Positions 46,518-58,009 are shown, counted from the stretch's first letter. The stretch: 64,000 nt of DNA from Fontibacter flavus (GCF_042432905.1 NZ_JBHLWI010000022.1:1-64000), one strand, 5' to 3'. Program-made: numbers and translations. The notes: generated by a model not told the origin, from the letters alone.

Positions 46518-46526
46518 AGTCTGATT

Positions 46527-46916
46527 TTAATTAGATTTTTCTGTTGTTTCTACTTCATCAGCGGTAACGCCTGCATTGTAAGCATCTACAACAAGGGTTA
46601 CATGATTTGATCTTTTACGAATTCTGTGAGCTCTACCTTGAGGAGCAGGTCTAAGTCTTTTCAATGTACGGCCAGCGTCAACGAAAATTGTTTTAACATA
46701 TAGATCTGCATCTTCCAGTTTAGCATCTGGATTTTTTGCTTGCCAGTTGGCCACAGCAGAAAGCAGAAGCTTTTCTAATTTAATAGATCCGTGATTCGGA
46801 GTAAACTTCAAAATGCTTAATGCTTGTCCTACTCTTTTGCCTCTGACGAGGTCAGCTACCAATCGCATTTTGCGAGGAGAAGTAGGAACATTTTTTAATC
46901 TTGCTATTGCTTCCAT
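46527..46916 (-). CDS. rplV: Ribosomal protein L22
   Basis: 129 residues. Its long beta-hairpin lines the peptide exit tunnel: [21 protein letters not shown]-terminal helices include [19 protein letters not shown]. Ends with a short acidic tail ([11 protein letters not shown]). Confidence 0.98.
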   Translation of the reverse strand: MEAIARLKNVPTSPRKMRLVADLVRGKRVGQALSILKFTPNHGSIKLEKLLLSAVANWQAKNPDAKLEDADLYVKTIFVDAGRTLKRLRPAPQGRAHRIRKRSNHVTLVVDAYNAGVTADEVETTEKSN

Positions 46917-46918
46917 GA

Positions 46919-47197
46919 TTATCTCTTTCCTTTATCTTTTTTGGCAATATGACCTCTAAAGTTTCTAGTAGGTGCAAATTCTCCAAGCTTATGACCAACC
47001 ATATTGTCTGTAACAAACACTGGAATAAATTTATTTCCGTTATGCACAGCGAAGGTATGGCCTACGAAATCCGGAGAAATCATTGATCTTCTTGACCAAG
47101 TCTTGATCACTGATTTTTTGCCAGATTCGTTCATTACATCCACTTTTTTGGCCAAGTGATGTTCTATATAAGGACCTTTTTTTAATGAACGTGCCAT
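46919..47197 (-). CDS. rpsS: Ribosomal protein S19
   Basis: 92 residues. Head protein forming a complex with S13. Starts [15 protein letters not shown] and contains [21 protein letters not shown] and [13 protein letters not shown]. Two bases on each side to rplB and rplV. Confidence 0.98.
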   Translation of the reverse strand: MARSLKKGPYIEHHLAKKVDVMNESGKKSVIKTWSRRSMISPDFVGHTFAVHNGNKFIPVFVTDNMVGHKLGEFAPTRNFRGHIAKKDKGKR

Positions 47198-47199
47198 GA

Positions 47200-48024
47200 T
47201 TATTTGGATCTTTTACCGATGATGAATTTGTTTGAATACTTTTTAGGAGATCTGGTTTTCTTACCTTTAGCAAGCAAACCTTTCCTAGATCTTGGATGAC
47301 CACCAGAAGAACGGCCTTCACCACCACCCATTGGGTGATCTACTGGGTTCATCGCAACACCTCTGGTTCTTGGTCTTCTTCCCAACCAACGGTTTCTACC
47401 AGCCTTACCCAAAACCACATTCATGTGATCAGCATTGGATACGGTACCTACAGTAGCCATACAGCTACCCAATACCATTCTCATTTCACCTGAAGGCAAT
47501 TTAACTGTTACATATTTACCTTCTCTGGCTACAATTTGAGCATAACCACCTGCACTTCTTGCTAAAGCGCCACCTTTGCCTGGTTTCAATTCAATATTGT
47601 GAACAATCGTACCCAAAGGGATATTCACCATCTGCATTGCATTTCCAACCTCAGGAGCAACGCTTTCTCCGGAAATCACTGTTTGACCGACTTGCAAACC
47701 TTCCGGAGCGATAATATAGGTCTTAGCACCATCTGCATAGAATAATAATGCGATACGTGCAGTTCTGTTTGGATCGTATTCGATAGTTTTTACTACAGCC
47801 GGAACACCAAACTTATCTCTCTTAAAATCAATAATTCTAAGTCTTTGCTTATGACCACCACCAATATATCTAGCGGTCATTTTACCTACATTATTTCTAC
47901 CACCTGTCTTTCTCTTAGGAGCCAAAAGAGACTTTTCTGGCTTTGATGCTGTAATCTCATCAAAAGCCGGAGCTACTCTGAATCTGGTTCCTGGGGTTAC
48001 AGGTTTTAATTTTTTAACTGCCAT
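47200..48024 (-). CDS. rplB: Ribosomal protein L2
   Basis: 274 residues. Needed for subunit joining and peptidyl transfer. Contains [20 protein letters not shown], the SH3-like domain and the highly conserved [20 protein letters not shown] that reaches the catalytic centre; the His in VDHP is present. Confidence 0.98.
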   Translation of the reverse strand: MAVKKLKPVTPGTRFRVAPAFDEITASKPEKSLLAPKRKTGGRNNVGKMTARYIGGGHKQRLRIIDFKRDKFGVPAVVKTIEYDPNRTARIALLFYADGAKTYIIAPEGLQVGQTVISGESVAPEVGNAMQMVNIPLGTIVHNIELKPGKGGALARSAGGYAQIVAREGKYVTVKLPSGEMRMVLGSCMATVGTVSNADHMNVVLGKAGRNRWLGRRPRTRGVAMNPVDHPMGGGEGRSSGGHPRSRKGLLAKGKKTRSPKKYSNKFIIGKRSK

Positions 48025-48037
48025 GATTTTGATTCAA

Positions 48038-48325
48038 TTAAATTTCTCCGTAAAAATCAATAATTTCACCTTCAGCTACTTTAACAATGGCTTTCTTGTA
48101 GGCATTGCTGTAACCTGATACAATTTTTGTCTTGGTGTACCTGGTCTTTGGCTTACCAGCATATCTCATGGTACGCACATCTTCCACTTTCACACCGTAC
48201 ATTTTTTCTACGGCTTTTTTGATTTCTGGCTTAGAAGCAGTTTTCTCAACTACGAATCCATAAACACCTTGTTCATTCATCGCAGAAATCTTTTCCGTAA
48301 TCAAAGGCTTCTTAAGTATCTGCAT
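48038..48325 (-). CDS. rplW: Ribosomal protein L23
   Basis: 95 residues. Exit-tunnel rim protein that docks trigger factor and SRP. Starts MQILKKPLITEKISAMNEQG and contains NKxEIKKAVEKMYGVKVEDVRTM-type helix and the AKGKPKR-like loop GKPKTRYTKTK. Confidence 0.98.
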   Translation of the reverse strand: MQILKKPLITEKISAMNEQGVYGFVVEKTASKPEIKKAVEKMYGVKVEDVRTMRYAGKPKTRYTKTKIVSGYSNAYKKAIVKVAEGEIIDFYGEI

Positions 48326-48329
48326 TTTC

Positions 48330-48959
48330 TTACTTCAATAAAAGGGTTTCTAACTTACTTACAGAACCTTCGCACAATACCAAGTTATCGGCATTCAACA
48401 ATTCGTAAGTATTTACACTGTCTACTGTAACCACCTTTGCTTTTGGCAGGTTTCTGCTGGACAAATAAACATTCTTGTTTTCTTCTGGAAGAACCAAAAG
48501 TGTCTTCTTATCAGATAAAGAAAGACCATTCAAAAGCGCCATATAGTTTTTGGTCTTTGCAGTTTCGAAAGAAACGTTCTCAAGAACCATTACACTATTG
48601 TCTTTTGCTTTGTATGTCAAGGCTGACTTCCTTGCCAACTGCTTCAACTTCTTATTCAGCTTGAAGGAGTAATCTCTAGGCTTAGGACCAAATACTCTAC
48701 CTCCACCTCTGAAAACAGGGGATTTCAAAGATCCAGCTCTAGCACCACCGGTACCTTTTTGCTTTTTGATCTTTTTGGTAGAACCGGCAACCTCATTTCT
48801 TTCTTTAGATTTGTGGGTTCCCTGTCTTTGGTTAGCCAAATATTGCTTTACATCCAAGTAGATCGCGTGATCATTAGGTTCGATCGCGAATATGTCATCA
48901 GAAAGATTGACTCTCCTACCTGTGTCTTCACCGTTATGTTTTAATACTGCTAATTCCAT
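48330..48959 (-). CDS. rplD: Ribosomal protein L4
   Basis: 209 residues. Tunnel-wall protein. The extended loop is present ([20 protein letters not shown], then [20 protein letters not shown]). In E. coli L4 also represses the S10 operon through its leader; whether that occurs here is unknown. Four bases from rplC. Confidence 0.98.
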   Translation of the reverse strand: MELAVLKHNGEDTGRRVNLSDDIFAIEPNDHAIYLDVKQYLANQRQGTHKSKERNEVAGSTKKIKKQKGTGGARAGSLKSPVFRGGGRVFGPKPRDYSFKLNKKLKQLARKSALTYKAKDNSVMVLENVSFETAKTKNYMALLNGLSLSDKKTLLVLPEENKNVYLSSRNLPKAKVVTVDSVNTYELLNADNLVLCEGSVSKLETLLLK

Positions 48960-48963
48960 TTTC

Positions 48964-49596
48964 TTACTTCTCTAGAATAACGAAAGAATTTTTTGGACCA
49001 GGGACTGAACCACTCACAAGAAGCAAGTTCTTTTCAGGATAGATTTTAAGGACTTTCAAATTGATGACCTTAACCCTGTCTCCACCTGTTCTACCTGCCA
49101 TTCTCATTCCTTTGAATACTCTGGATGGCCAAGAACAAGCACCAATGGAACCTGGGTGTCTCTGTCTGTTATGTTGACCGTGAGTTTGTCCACCCACACC
49201 ACCAAAACCATGACGTTTTACTACACCTTGGAAACCTTTACCTTTGGAAGTTCCGATAGCATCAACGAAGTCACCTTCAATAAATACTTCCTCAGCTTTT
49301 ACAGTTTTACCAAGATCAACCTGACCTTCGAATTCGACCCTAAAGTCTCTGAATTCAACAACTTTCTGCTTTGGCGTTGTACCGGCTTTTTTAAAGTGTC
49401 CGATAAGTGGCTTAGGAGTATTTTTCTCCTTACGCTCACCGTAAGCCAACTGAACAGCGTTGTACCCGTCTGTTTCTACATTTTTTACTTGCGTCACTAC
49501 GCAAGGACCAGCTTCTATTAGCGTGCATGCGACATTTCGTCCATCGGCACTGAAAATGCTAGTCATTCCTACTTTTTTACCTATTATTCCAGACAT
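48964..49596 (-). CDS. rplC: Ribosomal protein L3
   Basis: 210 residues. One of the first 50S assembly proteins. Starts [15 protein letters not shown]; the loop that approaches the peptidyl-transferase centre contains [20 protein letters not shown] and MRMAGRTGG. It is the first gene of its transcription unit: rpsJ, its usual upstream partner, is 251 bases away beyond a terminator, and a strong promoter lies in the gap. Confidence 0.98.
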   Translation of the reverse strand: MSGIIGKKVGMTSIFSADGRNVACTLIEAGPCVVTQVKNVETDGYNAVQLAYGERKEKNTPKPLIGHFKKAGTTPKQKVVEFRDFRVEFEGQVDLGKTVKAEEVFIEGDFVDAIGTSKGKGFQGVVKRHGFGGVGGQTHGQHNRQRHPGSIGACSWPSRVFKGMRMAGRTGGDRVKVINLKVLKIYPEKNLLLVSGSVPGPKNSFVILEK

Positions 49597-49620
49597 CTTC
49601 TGTTATATAATAATCTTGAA

Positions 49621-49642
49621 TCCCAAGTGCTTATACACATGG
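49621..49642 (-). promoter_or_regulatory. Leader hairpin in rplC 5' region
   Basis: CCCAAGTG and CACATGGG form an imperfect stem (one mismatch) with a six-base loop. It falls between the predicted transcript start and the rplC ATG, so it is the only clear structure in the leader of the S10-type operon. Confidence 0.4.
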
Positions 49643-49659
49643 GCGCTTTTTAAGGACTG

Positions 49660-49690
49660 CAAAGTTAGAAATTAAATTTCACCTTACAAA
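49660..49690 (-). promoter_or_regulatory. Promoter of the rplC operon
   Basis: On the minus strand TTTG (49687-49690), a 19-base spacer and TAACTTTG (49660-49667) match the Bacteroidota consensus exactly. Downstream reads CTTTGCAGTCC, shared with the rpsL promoter. It lies about 64 bases before the rplC ATG. Confidence 0.85.
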
Positions 49691-49796
49691 CCCCAACTTT
49701 AATATTTTCAATTATTTACAAAAATAAATTTGGTGAAAACCTACATGAGGTCAACACCCTACTCTTGTTTTTTAAGCTGAAATCTCTAAACAAAAG

Positions 49797-49826
49797 AAAA
49801 ACCCGCTCCATAAGGAACAGGTTTTT
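49797..49826 (-). terminator. Terminator of the str operon after rpsJ
   Basis: On the minus strand AAAAACCTGTTCC pairs with GGAGCGGGTTTTT (13 pairs with two G-T wobbles) around a TTAT loop, ending in five Ts. It lies 22 bases past the rpsJ stop. Confidence 0.9.
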
Positions 49827-49847
49827 CATGATCAGATCAGGAATCTG

Positions 49848-50153
49848 TCAGACTTTGATCTCAACATCAACACCACTCGGAAGCTCGATTTTCATCAACG
49901 CATCCACAGTTTTGGAACTGTTGCTGTAGATATCAACCAGTCTCTTGTAAGTACAAAGTTGATATTGATCTCTAGCTTTTTTGTTAACGTGTGGGGATTT
50001 CAAAACAGTGAACTTTTCCTTTTTGGTTGGCAAAGGAATTGGCCCAACAACTACTGCTCCGGTTGCTTTCACCGCTTTTACGATCTTCTCTGATGACTTA
50101 TCCACCAGGCTATGATCATATGATTTTAATTTTATTCTGATTTTCTGATTCAT
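49848..50153 (-). CDS. rpsJ: Ribosomal protein S10 (NusE)
   Basis: 101 residues. Head protein that also joins the antitermination complex with NusB. Starts [20 protein letters not shown] and contains [28 protein letters not shown] in outline. It is the last gene of the rpsL-rpsG-fusA unit rather than the first of the S10 operon. Confidence 0.98.
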   Translation of the reverse strand: MNQKIRIKLKSYDHSLVDKSSEKIVKAVKATGAVVVGPIPLPTKKEKFTVLKSPHVNKKARDQYQLCTYKRLVDIYSNSSKTVDALMKIELPSGVDVEIKV

Positions 50154-50166
50154 TTTCTGTCAAGAT

Positions 50167-52284
50167 TTAGGCTTTTTCACCTTTAACTTTTGCAATTACA
50201 GCTTCCGCAATGTTGTTTGGAACCGGCTCATAATGTGAGAAGGTCAAAGAAGCAGTTGCTCTACCGGAAGTAATTGTTCTAAGGTCAGTAATATAACCGA
50301 ACAATTCTGACAATGGTACAGCAGCTTTGACAACGGTAGAAGTACCTTTGGTATCCATACCTTTCATAAGACCTCTTCTTCTGTTCAAATCACCGGTGAT
50401 CGGACCTGTATACTCATCAGGAGTTACAACATCTACAGACATGATCGGCTCCAACAATTGAGGCTTACATTTTTTAGCAGCTTCTTTGAAACCAATTCTT
50501 GCAGCCAATTCGAAAGACAATGCATCTGAATCGACATCGTGGAAAGATCCGTGGAACAATCTCACTTTCATGGATTCAATTGGATATCCAGCCAAAGGAC
50601 CGTTTTTCATTGCCTCTGCGAAACCTTTTTGAATAGAAGGGATAAATTCTTTAGGAATCACACCACCTACGATACCGTTGACAAAGTCAAGTCCCGGCTT
50701 GATTTCTCCTGTCTCAGGATCTGCATCTTTAGGCCCCAATTCAAATACGATATCAGCAAATTTACCTTTACCACCAGTTTGCTTCTTATACACTTCTTTA
50801 TGTTCAACAGAACTATAAAGTGCTTCTTTATAAGCTACCTGAGGTGCGCCTTGGTTGATTTCAACCTTAAATTCTCTTTTTAAACGGTCGATGATAATAT
50901 CCAAGTGAAGCTCACCCATACCTCTCAAGATAGTCTGACCAGTCTCATGGTCAGTATTTACCTGAAGGGTTGGATCTTCTTCTACCAATTTAGAAATCGC
51001 CATACCCAGTTTATCTACGTCCGCTTGAGTTTTAGGCTCAATAGCATAACCGATAACTGGCTCAGGGAAGATCATGGATTCCATCACAACCTTGCGTTTT
51101 TCATCACAAAGTGTATCACCGGTTTTGATATCTTTAAAACCTACTACAGCACCGATATCACCAGCTTCCAATCTTTCGATTTGGTTTTGCTTGTTGGCGT
51201 GCATTTGGAATACTCTAGAGATACGCTCTTTGTTGCCTGAACGGCTATTGAATACGTAAGAACCTGATTCCAAAACACCGGAGTAAGCTCTCACAAAGCA
51301 AAGACGTCCAACAAATGGGTCAGTTGCAATTTTAAATGCCAAACCAGTAAAAGGCTCAGAGAAATCCGGTTTGATCAACACTTCCTCATCTGTATCCAGT
51401 TTGGTTGCGTATAAATCGTCTTTGTCCAATGGAGATGGTAACAATTCCATCACCAAGTCCAACATGGTCTGAACACCTTTGTTCTTGAAGGAAGAACCAC
51501 AAACCATAGGGACAATTTTCATGTCGATGGTAGCTGCTCTCAAAGCGGTCAAGATCTCCTGCTCAGTAATTGAGTTTGGATCATCGAAGAATTTCTCCAT
51601 CAATGTCTCATCATACTCAGCTACTGCTTCCAATAAGTGCTCTCTCCACTGATCCACATCTTCTTGCATATCTTCTGGAATATCCACTACCTCGTAGGTC
51701 ATACCTAGGTCTGCCTCATTCCATACAATAGCTCTGTTATTGATCAGATCGACAACACCTTTGAATTTGTCTTCAGAACCGATAGGAAGCTGCAATGGTA
51801 CTGCATGGCTTCCCAACATTTCTTTTACTTGTTTACAAACATCAAGGAAATTAGCACCTGCACGGTCCATTTTGTTAACGAATCCGATACGGGCTACTTT
51901 ATAATTATCTGCCAAACGCCAGTTGGTTTCAGACTGCGGTTCTACACCATCAACAGCACTGAATAGAAAAACCAAACCATCTAGGATACGCAAAGACCTG
52001 TTTACTTCTACAGTGAAGTCAACGTGACCCGGAGTATCGATAATGTTAATCTGGTATTTATTGTTTCTGTAATTCCAAAAAACGGTGGTAGCAGCTGAAG
52101 TAATGGTAATACCTCTTTCCTGCTCTTGAGCCATCCAGTCCATAGTGGCTCCACCTTCGTGAACTTCCCCTAATTTGTGGGATTTACCTGCATAAAAAAG
52201 GATTCGCTCAGTAGTCGTAGTCTTACCCGCATCAATGTGCGCAGCAATACCAATGTTCCTAGTAAATCTTAAATCTCTTGCCAT
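50167..52284 (-). CDS. fusA: Elongation factor G
   Basis: 705 residues from the ATG at 52284; a TTG two codons earlier is not needed. The GTPase domain has [13 protein letters not shown] (G1), [10 protein letters not shown] (switch I/G2), DTPGHVDF (G3) and NKMDRAG (G4). Domains II to V follow, with [11 protein letters not shown] and [12 protein letters not shown] in domains III-IV. It moves tRNA and mRNA after peptide transfer. Length and order are normal; the rpsG stop is within 7 bases. Confidence 0.98.
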   Translation of the reverse strand: MARDLRFTRNIGIAAHIDAGKTTTTERILFYAGKSHKLGEVHEGGATMDWMAQEQERGITITSAATTVFWNYRNNKYQINIIDTPGHVDFTVEVNRSLRILDGLVFLFSAVDGVEPQSETNWRLADNYKVARIGFVNKMDRAGANFLDVCKQVKEMLGSHAVPLQLPIGSEDKFKGVVDLINNRAIVWNEADLGMTYEVVDIPEDMQEDVDQWREHLLEAVAEYDETLMEKFFDDPNSITEQEILTALRAATIDMKIVPMVCGSSFKNKGVQTMLDLVMELLPSPLDKDDLYATKLDTDEEVLIKPDFSEPFTGLAFKIATDPFVGRLCFVRAYSGVLESGSYVFNSRSGNKERISRVFQMHANKQNQIERLEAGDIGAVVGFKDIKTGDTLCDEKRKVVMESMIFPEPVIGYAIEPKTQADVDKLGMAISKLVEEDPTLQVNTDHETGQTILRGMGELHLDIIIDRLKREFKVEINQGAPQVAYKEALYSSVEHKEVYKKQTGGKGKFADIVFELGPKDADPETGEIKPGLDFVNGIVGGVIPKEFIPSIQKGFAEAMKNGPLAGYPIESMKVRLFHGSFHDVDSDALSFELAARIGFKEAAKKCKPQLLEPIMSVDVVTPDEYTGPITGDLNRRRGLMKGMDTKGTSTVVKAAVPLSELFGYITDLRTITSGRATASLTFSHYEPVPNNIAEAVIAKVKGEKA

Positions 52285-52290
52285 TATCAA

Positions 52291-52758
52291 TTAAAATCTA
52301 AAGTGTGAGAATGCTTTGTTTGCTTCGGCCATTCTGTGGGTATCATCCTTTTTCTTGACCGCTGCACCTTCTCCTTTTGATGCGGAGATGATTTCACCGG
52401 CAAGTCTGTCCATCATGGTCTTCTCACCCCTTCTTCTGGCAAAAGTAATCATCCACTTTATACCTAGGGACATTTTTCTTTCGGGTCTAACTTCCATCGG
52501 AACCTGGAATGTAGCACCACCAACTCTACGACTCTTCACTTCTACAGCGGGAGTAATATTGTTAAGCGCTTTTTTCCAAACCTCAAGACCGTTCTCACCT
52601 ACTTTTTGTTCAACCTTCTCGATTGCATCGTAGAAGATTTTGTAAGCAATACTCTTCTTACCATCTACCATTAGACAGTTAACGAACTTGGTTACCAAAG
52701 TATCGTTAAACTTTGGGTCAGGAAGAATATATCTCTTCTTTGGTTTCGCTTTTCTCAT
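52291..52758 (-). CDS. rpsG: Ribosomal protein S7
   Basis: 155 residues. Starts assembly of the 30S head. Starts [19 protein letters not shown] and contains [23 protein letters not shown] loop ([13 protein letters not shown]). Ends [12 protein letters not shown]. Between rpsL and fusA. Confidence 0.98.
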   Translation of the reverse strand: MRKAKPKKRYILPDPKFNDTLVTKFVNCLMVDGKKSIAYKIFYDAIEKVEQKVGENGLEVWKKALNNITPAVEVKSRRVGGATFQVPMEVRPERKMSLGIKWMITFARRRGEKTMMDRLAGEIISASKGEGAAVKKKDDTHRMAEANKAFSHFRF

Positions 52759-52781
52759 TTCTTTGTAATGTTTTTAATCAA

Positions 52782-53171
52782 TTATTTTTTTGCTGGAGCG
52801 GCCTTAGGACGCTTAGCACCGTACTTGGAGCGACCTTGCTTACGGTCTTTCACTCCGGCAGTATCCAATGCACCTCTGATAATATGGTAACGTACACCTG
52901 GCAAGTCTTTTACACGACCACCTCTGATCAATACGATAGAGTGCTCTTGTAGATTGTGACCTTCACCTGGAATGTAGGCGTTAACCTCTTTACCATTTGT
53001 CAACCTTACCCTAGCCACTTTTCTCATCGCTGAGTTAGGCTTCTTAGGAGTGGTAGTGTACACTCTTGTACAAACACCTCTTCTTTGAGGACAAGCATCC
53101 AAAGCCCTGGACTTGGACTTGGTCTCAAGAGTGGTTCTACCTTTTCTTACTAACTGTTGTATAGTAGGCAT
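52782..53171 (-). CDS. rpsL: Ribosomal protein S12
   Basis: 129 residues. Decoding-centre protein. The two streptomycin-relevant loops keep the usual lysines ([11 protein letters not shown] and [11 protein letters not shown]), so no resistance-type change is seen. First gene of the str operon; a consensus promoter lies about 50 bases upstream. Confidence 0.98.
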   Translation of the reverse strand: MPTIQQLVRKGRTTLETKSKSRALDACPQRRGVCTRVYTTTPKKPNSAMRKVARVRLTNGKEVNAYIPGEGHNLQEHSIVLIRGGRVKDLPGVRYHIIRGALDTAGVKDRKQGRSKYGAKRPKAAPAKK

Positions 53172-53220
53172 TAACTGATAGATTTATAAAACTTCCTTTA
53201 AACTTGTAAATTTTGGACTG

Positions 53221-53251
53221 CAAAGGTAGGGAAATCGATAAAACAAACAAA
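53221..53251 (-). promoter_or_regulatory. Promoter of the str operon (rpsL-rpsG-fusA-rpsJ)
   Basis: On the minus strand TTTG (53248-53251), a 19-base spacer and TACCTTTG (53221-53228) fit the Bacteroidota consensus exactly. The -7 box runs into CTTTGCAGTCC, identical to that before rplC. Confidence 0.85.
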
Positions 53252-53271
53252 ATTAAGCTGTTATATTTTTG

Positions 53272-53595
53272 TCAGGCTTCTCCAAAAGTCCCTCCGAAAT
53301 TCATGGGAAAACCGGGGCCTTCATGACCTGTTGGTATCTTTCCAAATGCTTCCTCATATTTTGCGATATTGTCTTTTAATGCTGTAAGCAATCTTTTGGC
53401 ATGATCAGGTGTCATAATGATCCTTGATTTTACTTTCGCTTTTGGCACTCCAGGCATCAGCCTAATAAAGTCAATCACAAATTCTGAGTTGGAATGTGCG
53501 ATCATGGCTAAATTGCTGTATATACCTTCTGCCACTTCCTCGGATAGCTCCACATTTATCTGCTGATTCTGATTTGGGTTTTTTCCGTCTTCCAT
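53272..53595 (-). CDS. DUF3467 family protein, unknown function
   Basis: 107 residues from the ATG at 53595. A longer open frame would start inside the rpoC terminator and is rejected. The protein has a short polar N-terminus, then a compact domain (NVELSEEVAEGIYSNLAMIA, NSEFVIDFIRLMPGVPKAKV, SRIIMTPDHAKRLLTALKDNI) and a Gly/Phe-rich end (GFPMNFGGTFGEA). This matches DUF3467, a small conserved family whose job is unknown. The gene sits alone between rpoC and the rpsL promoter, a position it seems to keep in Bacteroidota (from memory). It may be read through from rpoC. Confidence 0.88.
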   Translation of the reverse strand: MEDGKNPNQNQQINVELSEEVAEGIYSNLAMIAHSNSEFVIDFIRLMPGVPKAKVKSRIIMTPDHAKRLLTALKDNIAKYEEAFGKIPTGHEGPGFPMNFGGTFGEA

Positions 53596-53614
53596 ATTCT
53601 TTATCGTTTTGATG

Positions 53615-53643
53615 AAAAAAGGCCTGTAAAATACAGGCCTTTT
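53615..53643 (-). terminator. Terminator after rpoC
   Basis: AAAAGGCCTGTA pairs perfectly with TACAGGCCTTTT (12 bp, three-base loop), with an extra A/T run. It lies between the rpoC stop and the DUF3467 start. Confidence 0.92.
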
Positions 53644-53663
53644 CAATTACTCAAATCGTTCTA

Positions 53664-56600
53664 TTATTTTACTGATTCTTTGGCTTTTTTGATAGACCTG
53701 TCTTTTTCACTGGACATTCTATCATAATCTTCCTGAGAACCAACAATGATATTTTTGAAATGTCGCTGACCTGTACCTGCAGGTATCAAATGACCAACAA
53801 TCACGTTCTCTTTCAGACCTAACAACTCATCACGCTTGCCTCTTATGGCCGCTTCACTCAATACCTTGGTGGTTTCCTGGAAGGAAGCCGCTGAGATAAA
53901 GCTTTCAGTACCCAAAGAAGCAGCTGTAATTCCTTGTAGAGTTGGTTTAGAAACAGCAGTCTCTGCATCCCTAACCTGTACCAGTTTCATATCTTTACGC
54001 TTCAAACTTGAATTTTCGTCTCTCAGTCTTCTAGCTGTAATGATCATTCCTGGTTTCAAGGTAGTGGAATCACCTGCATCCATCACGACTTTCTTATCCA
54101 AGATATTGTCGTTTTCTTCCCTGAACGCCCACTTATCTACAACCTGTCCTTGCAAGAATCCAGTATCCCCTGCATCAAGAATTTCAACTTTCTGCATCAT
54201 TTGACTTACAATCACCTCAATGTGCTTATCGTTGATCTTAACACCTTGAAGTCTGTAAACTTCCTGAATCTCATTCACCAAATATTCCTGAACGGCAGTT
54301 GGTCCTTTGATGGATAGGATATCATTTGGTGTAATGGCCCCATCAGAAAGCGGTTCTCCCGCTCTGATAAAGTCATTTTCCTGAACAAGAATATGCTTGG
54401 AAAGAGATACCATATACCTCTTCTTCACACCATCTCTTGATTCGATGAAGATTTCACGGTTACCTCTTTTGATACCACCATAAGTTACAACACCATCAAT
54501 TTCAGAAACTACAGCAGGGTTAGATGGGTTTCTTGCCTCGAATAATTCAGTTACACGTGGAAGACCACCGGTAATATCTCTTGTCTTACCAACAGATCTT
54601 GGGATTTTCACCAATATCTGGCCTGCTTTCACTTTCTCTCCGGATTCAACAGACAAGTGAGCACCTACTGGAATGTTGTAAGACTTACTTTCGTCACCGT
54701 AGTTTACAATAACTGCAGGGTTTTTGGTTTTATCTTTAGTGTCAATGATTACCTTTTCTCTATATCCAGTCTGATCATCGGCTACCTCTTTATAGGTGAT
54801 ACCTTCAATAATGGAATCAAATTCAACTTGACCGTCAAACTCCGAAAGGATAACAGCGTTATATGGATCCCAAGTACAAAGAGAGTCGCCCTTAGCGATT
54901 TTCTGCCCGTCTTTCACGTTCAGTATAGCACCATAAGGCACGTGGTTGGAAACCAATGTCTTTCCAGACTTGGCATCATTGATCCTGATTTCACCGGATC
55001 TTCCCATCACAATAGAAACAGACTCACCTTCTTTGTTGGTAGTTTCAATCCATCTCAATTCCTCTTCAAACTCAACAACACCCTCAAACTTGGCGTTGAT
55101 ACTTGCCTCAACTGAAATGTTAGAAGCAGTACCACCCACGTGGAATGTTCTCAAAGTCAACTGTGTACCTGGCTCACCAATGGACTGTGCAGCAATTACA
55201 CCTACAGATTCACCTGCTTGAACCATCCTACCAGTTGCAAGGTTACGGCCATAACATTTAGCACAAACACCTCTTCTGGTTTCACAAGTCAATACAGACC
55301 TGATTTCAACTTCTTCAATTGCGGATTCATCAACTTTCTTCGCGATTTCCTCAGTAATTTCAATACCTGCAGGGATCATCAACTCTTCGGTCACAGGATC
55401 ATACACATCATGTACAGAAACCCTACCTAAGATTCTTTCAGAAAGTGGCTCTACAATCTCATCATTATCTTTTAATGCCTGAACTACCAGACCTCTCAAA
55501 GTACCGCAGTCTTCTTCAGATACAATCATATCCTGAGCTACGTCTACCAACCTTCTGGTCAGGTAACCCGCATCTGCAGTTTTCAAAGCTGTATCCGCAA
55601 GACCTTTACGGGCACCGTGGGTAGAGATAAAGTACTCCAATACATCCAGACCTTCTTTGAAGTTGGAAAGGATTGGGTTTTCGATGATTTCACCTACAGA
55701 GCCTTGAAGGTTTTTCTGTGGTTTCGCCATCAAGCCTCTCATACCACCCAACTGACGGATCTGCTCTCTAGAACCTCTGGCGCCTGAGTGCATCATCATG
55801 TAGATGGCGTTGAATCCTTGTTTATCTTCTTCCATTTGCTTCATCAGAATGTTCGTCAAATGGGAGTTGGTTCTTGTCCAGATATCAATAACCTGGTTAT
55901 ATCTTTCGTTATCTGTGATCAGACCCATCAAATAGTTGTTCCAAACTTGGTCAACTTCTTCTTTGGCTTTGTTGATCAATGGATCTTTATCTTCAGGAAT
56001 GATGACATCATTCAAGCCCATAGAAAGACCTCCGGCATAAGCCATCTGGAAACCTAATTGCTTAATATCATCCAAGAATTGTGCTGTCTTGGCTACACCG
56101 CATATTTTAACAACATCAGAAATAATCTGCTGAAGTTTTTTCTTAGTCAGCAATTCGTTCACAAAACCTACTTCTTCCGGCACGTATTGGTTAAAAATCA
56201 ACCTACCTGCAACGGTATCAATGACCTTCTCCGCCAACTCGCCGTTTTCATCTCTCACTTTCACTTTACACTTGATCAGCGCATGCTGTGAGATTCTTCC
56301 TTCATTCAATGCGATGATCACTTCCTCTTCACCGTAGAAAGTCATTCCTTCTCCATTAACTGGCTCTTCAGGGGTAGATTTCTTGCCTTTGGTTACATAA
56401 TACAGACCAAGAACCATATCCTGAGATGGTACGGTAATTGGAGCGCCATTGGCTGGGTTAAGGATATTGTGGGAAGACAGCATCAATGTAGAGGCTTCCA
56501 GAATGGCTTCGTGTCCCAAAGGAACGTGAACTGCCATTTGGTCACCGTCAAAGTCAGCGTTGAATGCCGTACACACCAATGGGTGCAATTGAATCGCCTT

Positions 56601-57974
56601 TCCTTCGATCAATTTAGGTTGGAATGCCTGAATACCCAATCTGTGAAGTGTAGGGGCACGGTTTAGCAATACAGGGTGTCCTTTCAATACGTTTTCAAGG
56701 ATATCCCATACCACCGGATCTTTTCTGTCAACAATCTTTTTGGCAGATTTAACTGTTTTCACAATACCTCTTTCTATCAGCTTTCTGATGATAAAAGGTT
56801 TGAACAGCTCTGCTGCCATATTTTTAGGAAGACCGCATTCATGAAGTTTAAGCTCAGGTCCAACTACAATTACCGAACGGCCAGAGTAGTCAACCCTCTT
56901 ACCCAACAAGTTTTGACGGAAACGACCTTGTTTACCTTTCAACATATCAGAAAGGGATTTCAAAGCCCTGTTACCATCAGATCTTACTGCGTTAACTTTT
57001 CTTGAGTTATCAAATAAGGAGTCAACAGCTTCCTGTAACATCCTCTTTTCATTTCTCAAGATCACTTCAGGTGCTTTGATGTCAATCAATCTTTTCAGAC
57101 GGTTGTTTCTAATAATTACCCTTCTGTAAAGATCATTCAAATCAGAAGTGGCAAACCTTCCACCATCCAATGGCACCAAAGGTCTCAATTCCGGTGGAAT
57201 AACAGGAACCATTCTGATTACCATCCACTCTGGACGGTTTTCAATCCTTGTTCTTGCATCCCTGAATGCTTCTACAACTTTCAGACGCTTCAAAGCCTCA
57301 GCTTTACGCTGCTGCGAAGTATCTGTAGCTGCCTGATGTCTCAAACTGTAAGATAGGTCATCCAAATCCAATCTGGCCAAAAGCATTTCAATAGCTTCTG
57401 CACCCATCTTGGCGATGAATTTATTCGGATCATCATCATCGAGCATTTGGTTTTCTTTTGGAAGCTTATCCATGATATCCAAATACTCATCTTCAGTCAA
57501 AAAGTCAAGGTATTGTACACCATCCTCGGCTTTAACCCCAGCTTGGATAACCGCATATCTTTCATAATATACAATTTGATCCAATTTCTTGGTCGGAAGA
57601 CCTAAAAGGTAGCCTATTTTGTTAGGAAGGGACTTGAAGTACCAAATATGAGCGACAGGAACAACCAGTTCGATATGTCCCATACGCTCTCTTCTTACTT
57701 TCTTTTCGGTAACCTCAACACCACATCTGTCACAGATGATGCCTTTATATCTTATGCGCTTATATTTCCCACAATGACATTCCCAGTCTTTAACAGGACC
57801 GAAAATTCTCTCACAGAACAATCCGCCCATTTCAGGCTTGTAAGTTCTGTAATTGATGGTTTCGGGCTGCGTTACTTCACCATGTGAACTATCCAGAATG
57901 GATTCTGGAGAGGCCAAACTAATAGTGACTCTGGAAAAGTCGTTGTTTAGTTTTTTGTTTTTTCTGAACGCCAT
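53664..57974 (-). CDS. rpoC: RNA polymerase beta' subunit
   Basis: 1436 residues. It holds the catalytic Mg loop [12 protein letters not shown], the N-terminal zinc site (CHCG...CDRCG) and the second zinc site ([11 protein letters not shown]). Bridge and trigger helices fall around [10 protein letters not shown] and [13 protein letters not shown]. An insertion typical of the phylum lies in the C-terminal third. No break in frame. Cotranscribed with rpoB across a 47-base spacer containing a GAAA-loop hairpin. Confidence 0.98.
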   Translation of the reverse strand: MAFRKNKKLNNDFSRVTISLASPESILDSSHGEVTQPETINYRTYKPEMGGLFCERIFGPVKDWECHCGKYKRIRYKGIICDRCGVEVTEKKVRRERMGHIELVVPVAHIWYFKSLPNKIGYLLGLPTKKLDQIVYYERYAVIQAGVKAEDGVQYLDFLTEDEYLDIMDKLPKENQMLDDDDPNKFIAKMGAEAIEMLLARLDLDDLSYSLRHQAATDTSQQRKAEALKRLKVVEAFRDARTRIENRPEWMVIRMVPVIPPELRPLVPLDGGRFATSDLNDLYRRVIIRNNRLKRLIDIKAPEVILRNEKRMLQEAVDSLFDNSRKVNAVRSDGNRALKSLSDMLKGKQGRFRQNLLGKRVDYSGRSVIVVGPELKLHECGLPKNMAAELFKPFIIRKLIERGIVKTVKSAKKIVDRKDPVVWDILENVLKGHPVLLNRAPTLHRLGIQAFQPKLIEGKAIQLHPLVCTAFNADFDGDQMAVHVPLGHEAILEASTLMLSSHNILNPANGAPITVPSQDMVLGLYYVTKGKKSTPEEPVNGEGMTFYGEEEVIIALNEGRISQHALIKCKVKVRDENGELAEKVIDTVAGRLIFNQYVPEEVGFVNELLTKKKLQQIISDVVKICGVAKTAQFLDDIKQLGFQMAYAGGLSMGLNDVIIPEDKDPLINKAKEEVDQVWNNYLMGLITDNERYNQVIDIWTRTNSHLTNILMKQMEEDKQGFNAIYMMMHSGARGSREQIRQLGGMRGLMAKPQKNLQGSVGEIIENPILSNFKEGLDVLEYFISTHGARKGLADTALKTADAGYLTRRLVDVAQDMIVSEEDCGTLRGLVVQALKDNDEIVEPLSERILGRVSVHDVYDPVTEELMIPAGIEITEEIAKKVDESAIEEVEIRSVLTCETRRGVCAKCYGRNLATGRMVQAGESVGVIAAQSIGEPGTQLTLRTFHVGGTASNISVEASINAKFEGVVEFEEELRWIETTNKEGESVSIVMGRSGEIRINDAKSGKTLVSNHVPYGAILNVKDGQKIAKGDSLCTWDPYNAVILSEFDGQVEFDSIIEGITYKEVADDQTGYREKVIIDTKDKTKNPAVIVNYGDESKSYNIPVGAHLSVESGEKVKAGQILVKIPRSVGKTRDITGGLPRVTELFEARNPSNPAVVSEIDGVVTYGGIKRGNREIFIESRDGVKKRYMVSLSKHILVQENDFIRAGEPLSDGAITPNDILSIKGPTAVQEYLVNEIQEVYRLQGVKINDKHIEVIVSQMMQKVEILDAGDTGFLQGQVVDKWAFREENDNILDKKVVMDAGDSTTLKPGMIITARRLRDENSSLKRKDMKLVQVRDAETAVSKPTLQGITAASLGTESFISAASFQETTKVLSEAAIRGKRDELLGLKENVIVGHLIPAGTGQRHFKNIIVGSQEDYDRMSSEKDRSIKKAKESVK

Positions 57975-57995
57975 AATTGTTGAAGGGTATGTAAA

Positions 57996-58009
57996 GGGCC
58001 TTTCGGCCC
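57996..58009 (-). other. GAAA tetraloop hairpin between rpoB and rpoC
   Basis: In mRNA sense the sequence is GGGCC-GAAA-GGCCC: five G-C pairs closed by a GNRA-type tetraloop. It lies in the middle of the 47-base rpoB-rpoC spacer with no T-run after it, so it is not a terminator. Confidence 0.75.

Noticed and set aside
53596..53646. Extended N-terminus of the DUF3467 protein
   Set aside because: It is encoded by the rpoC terminator hairpin.
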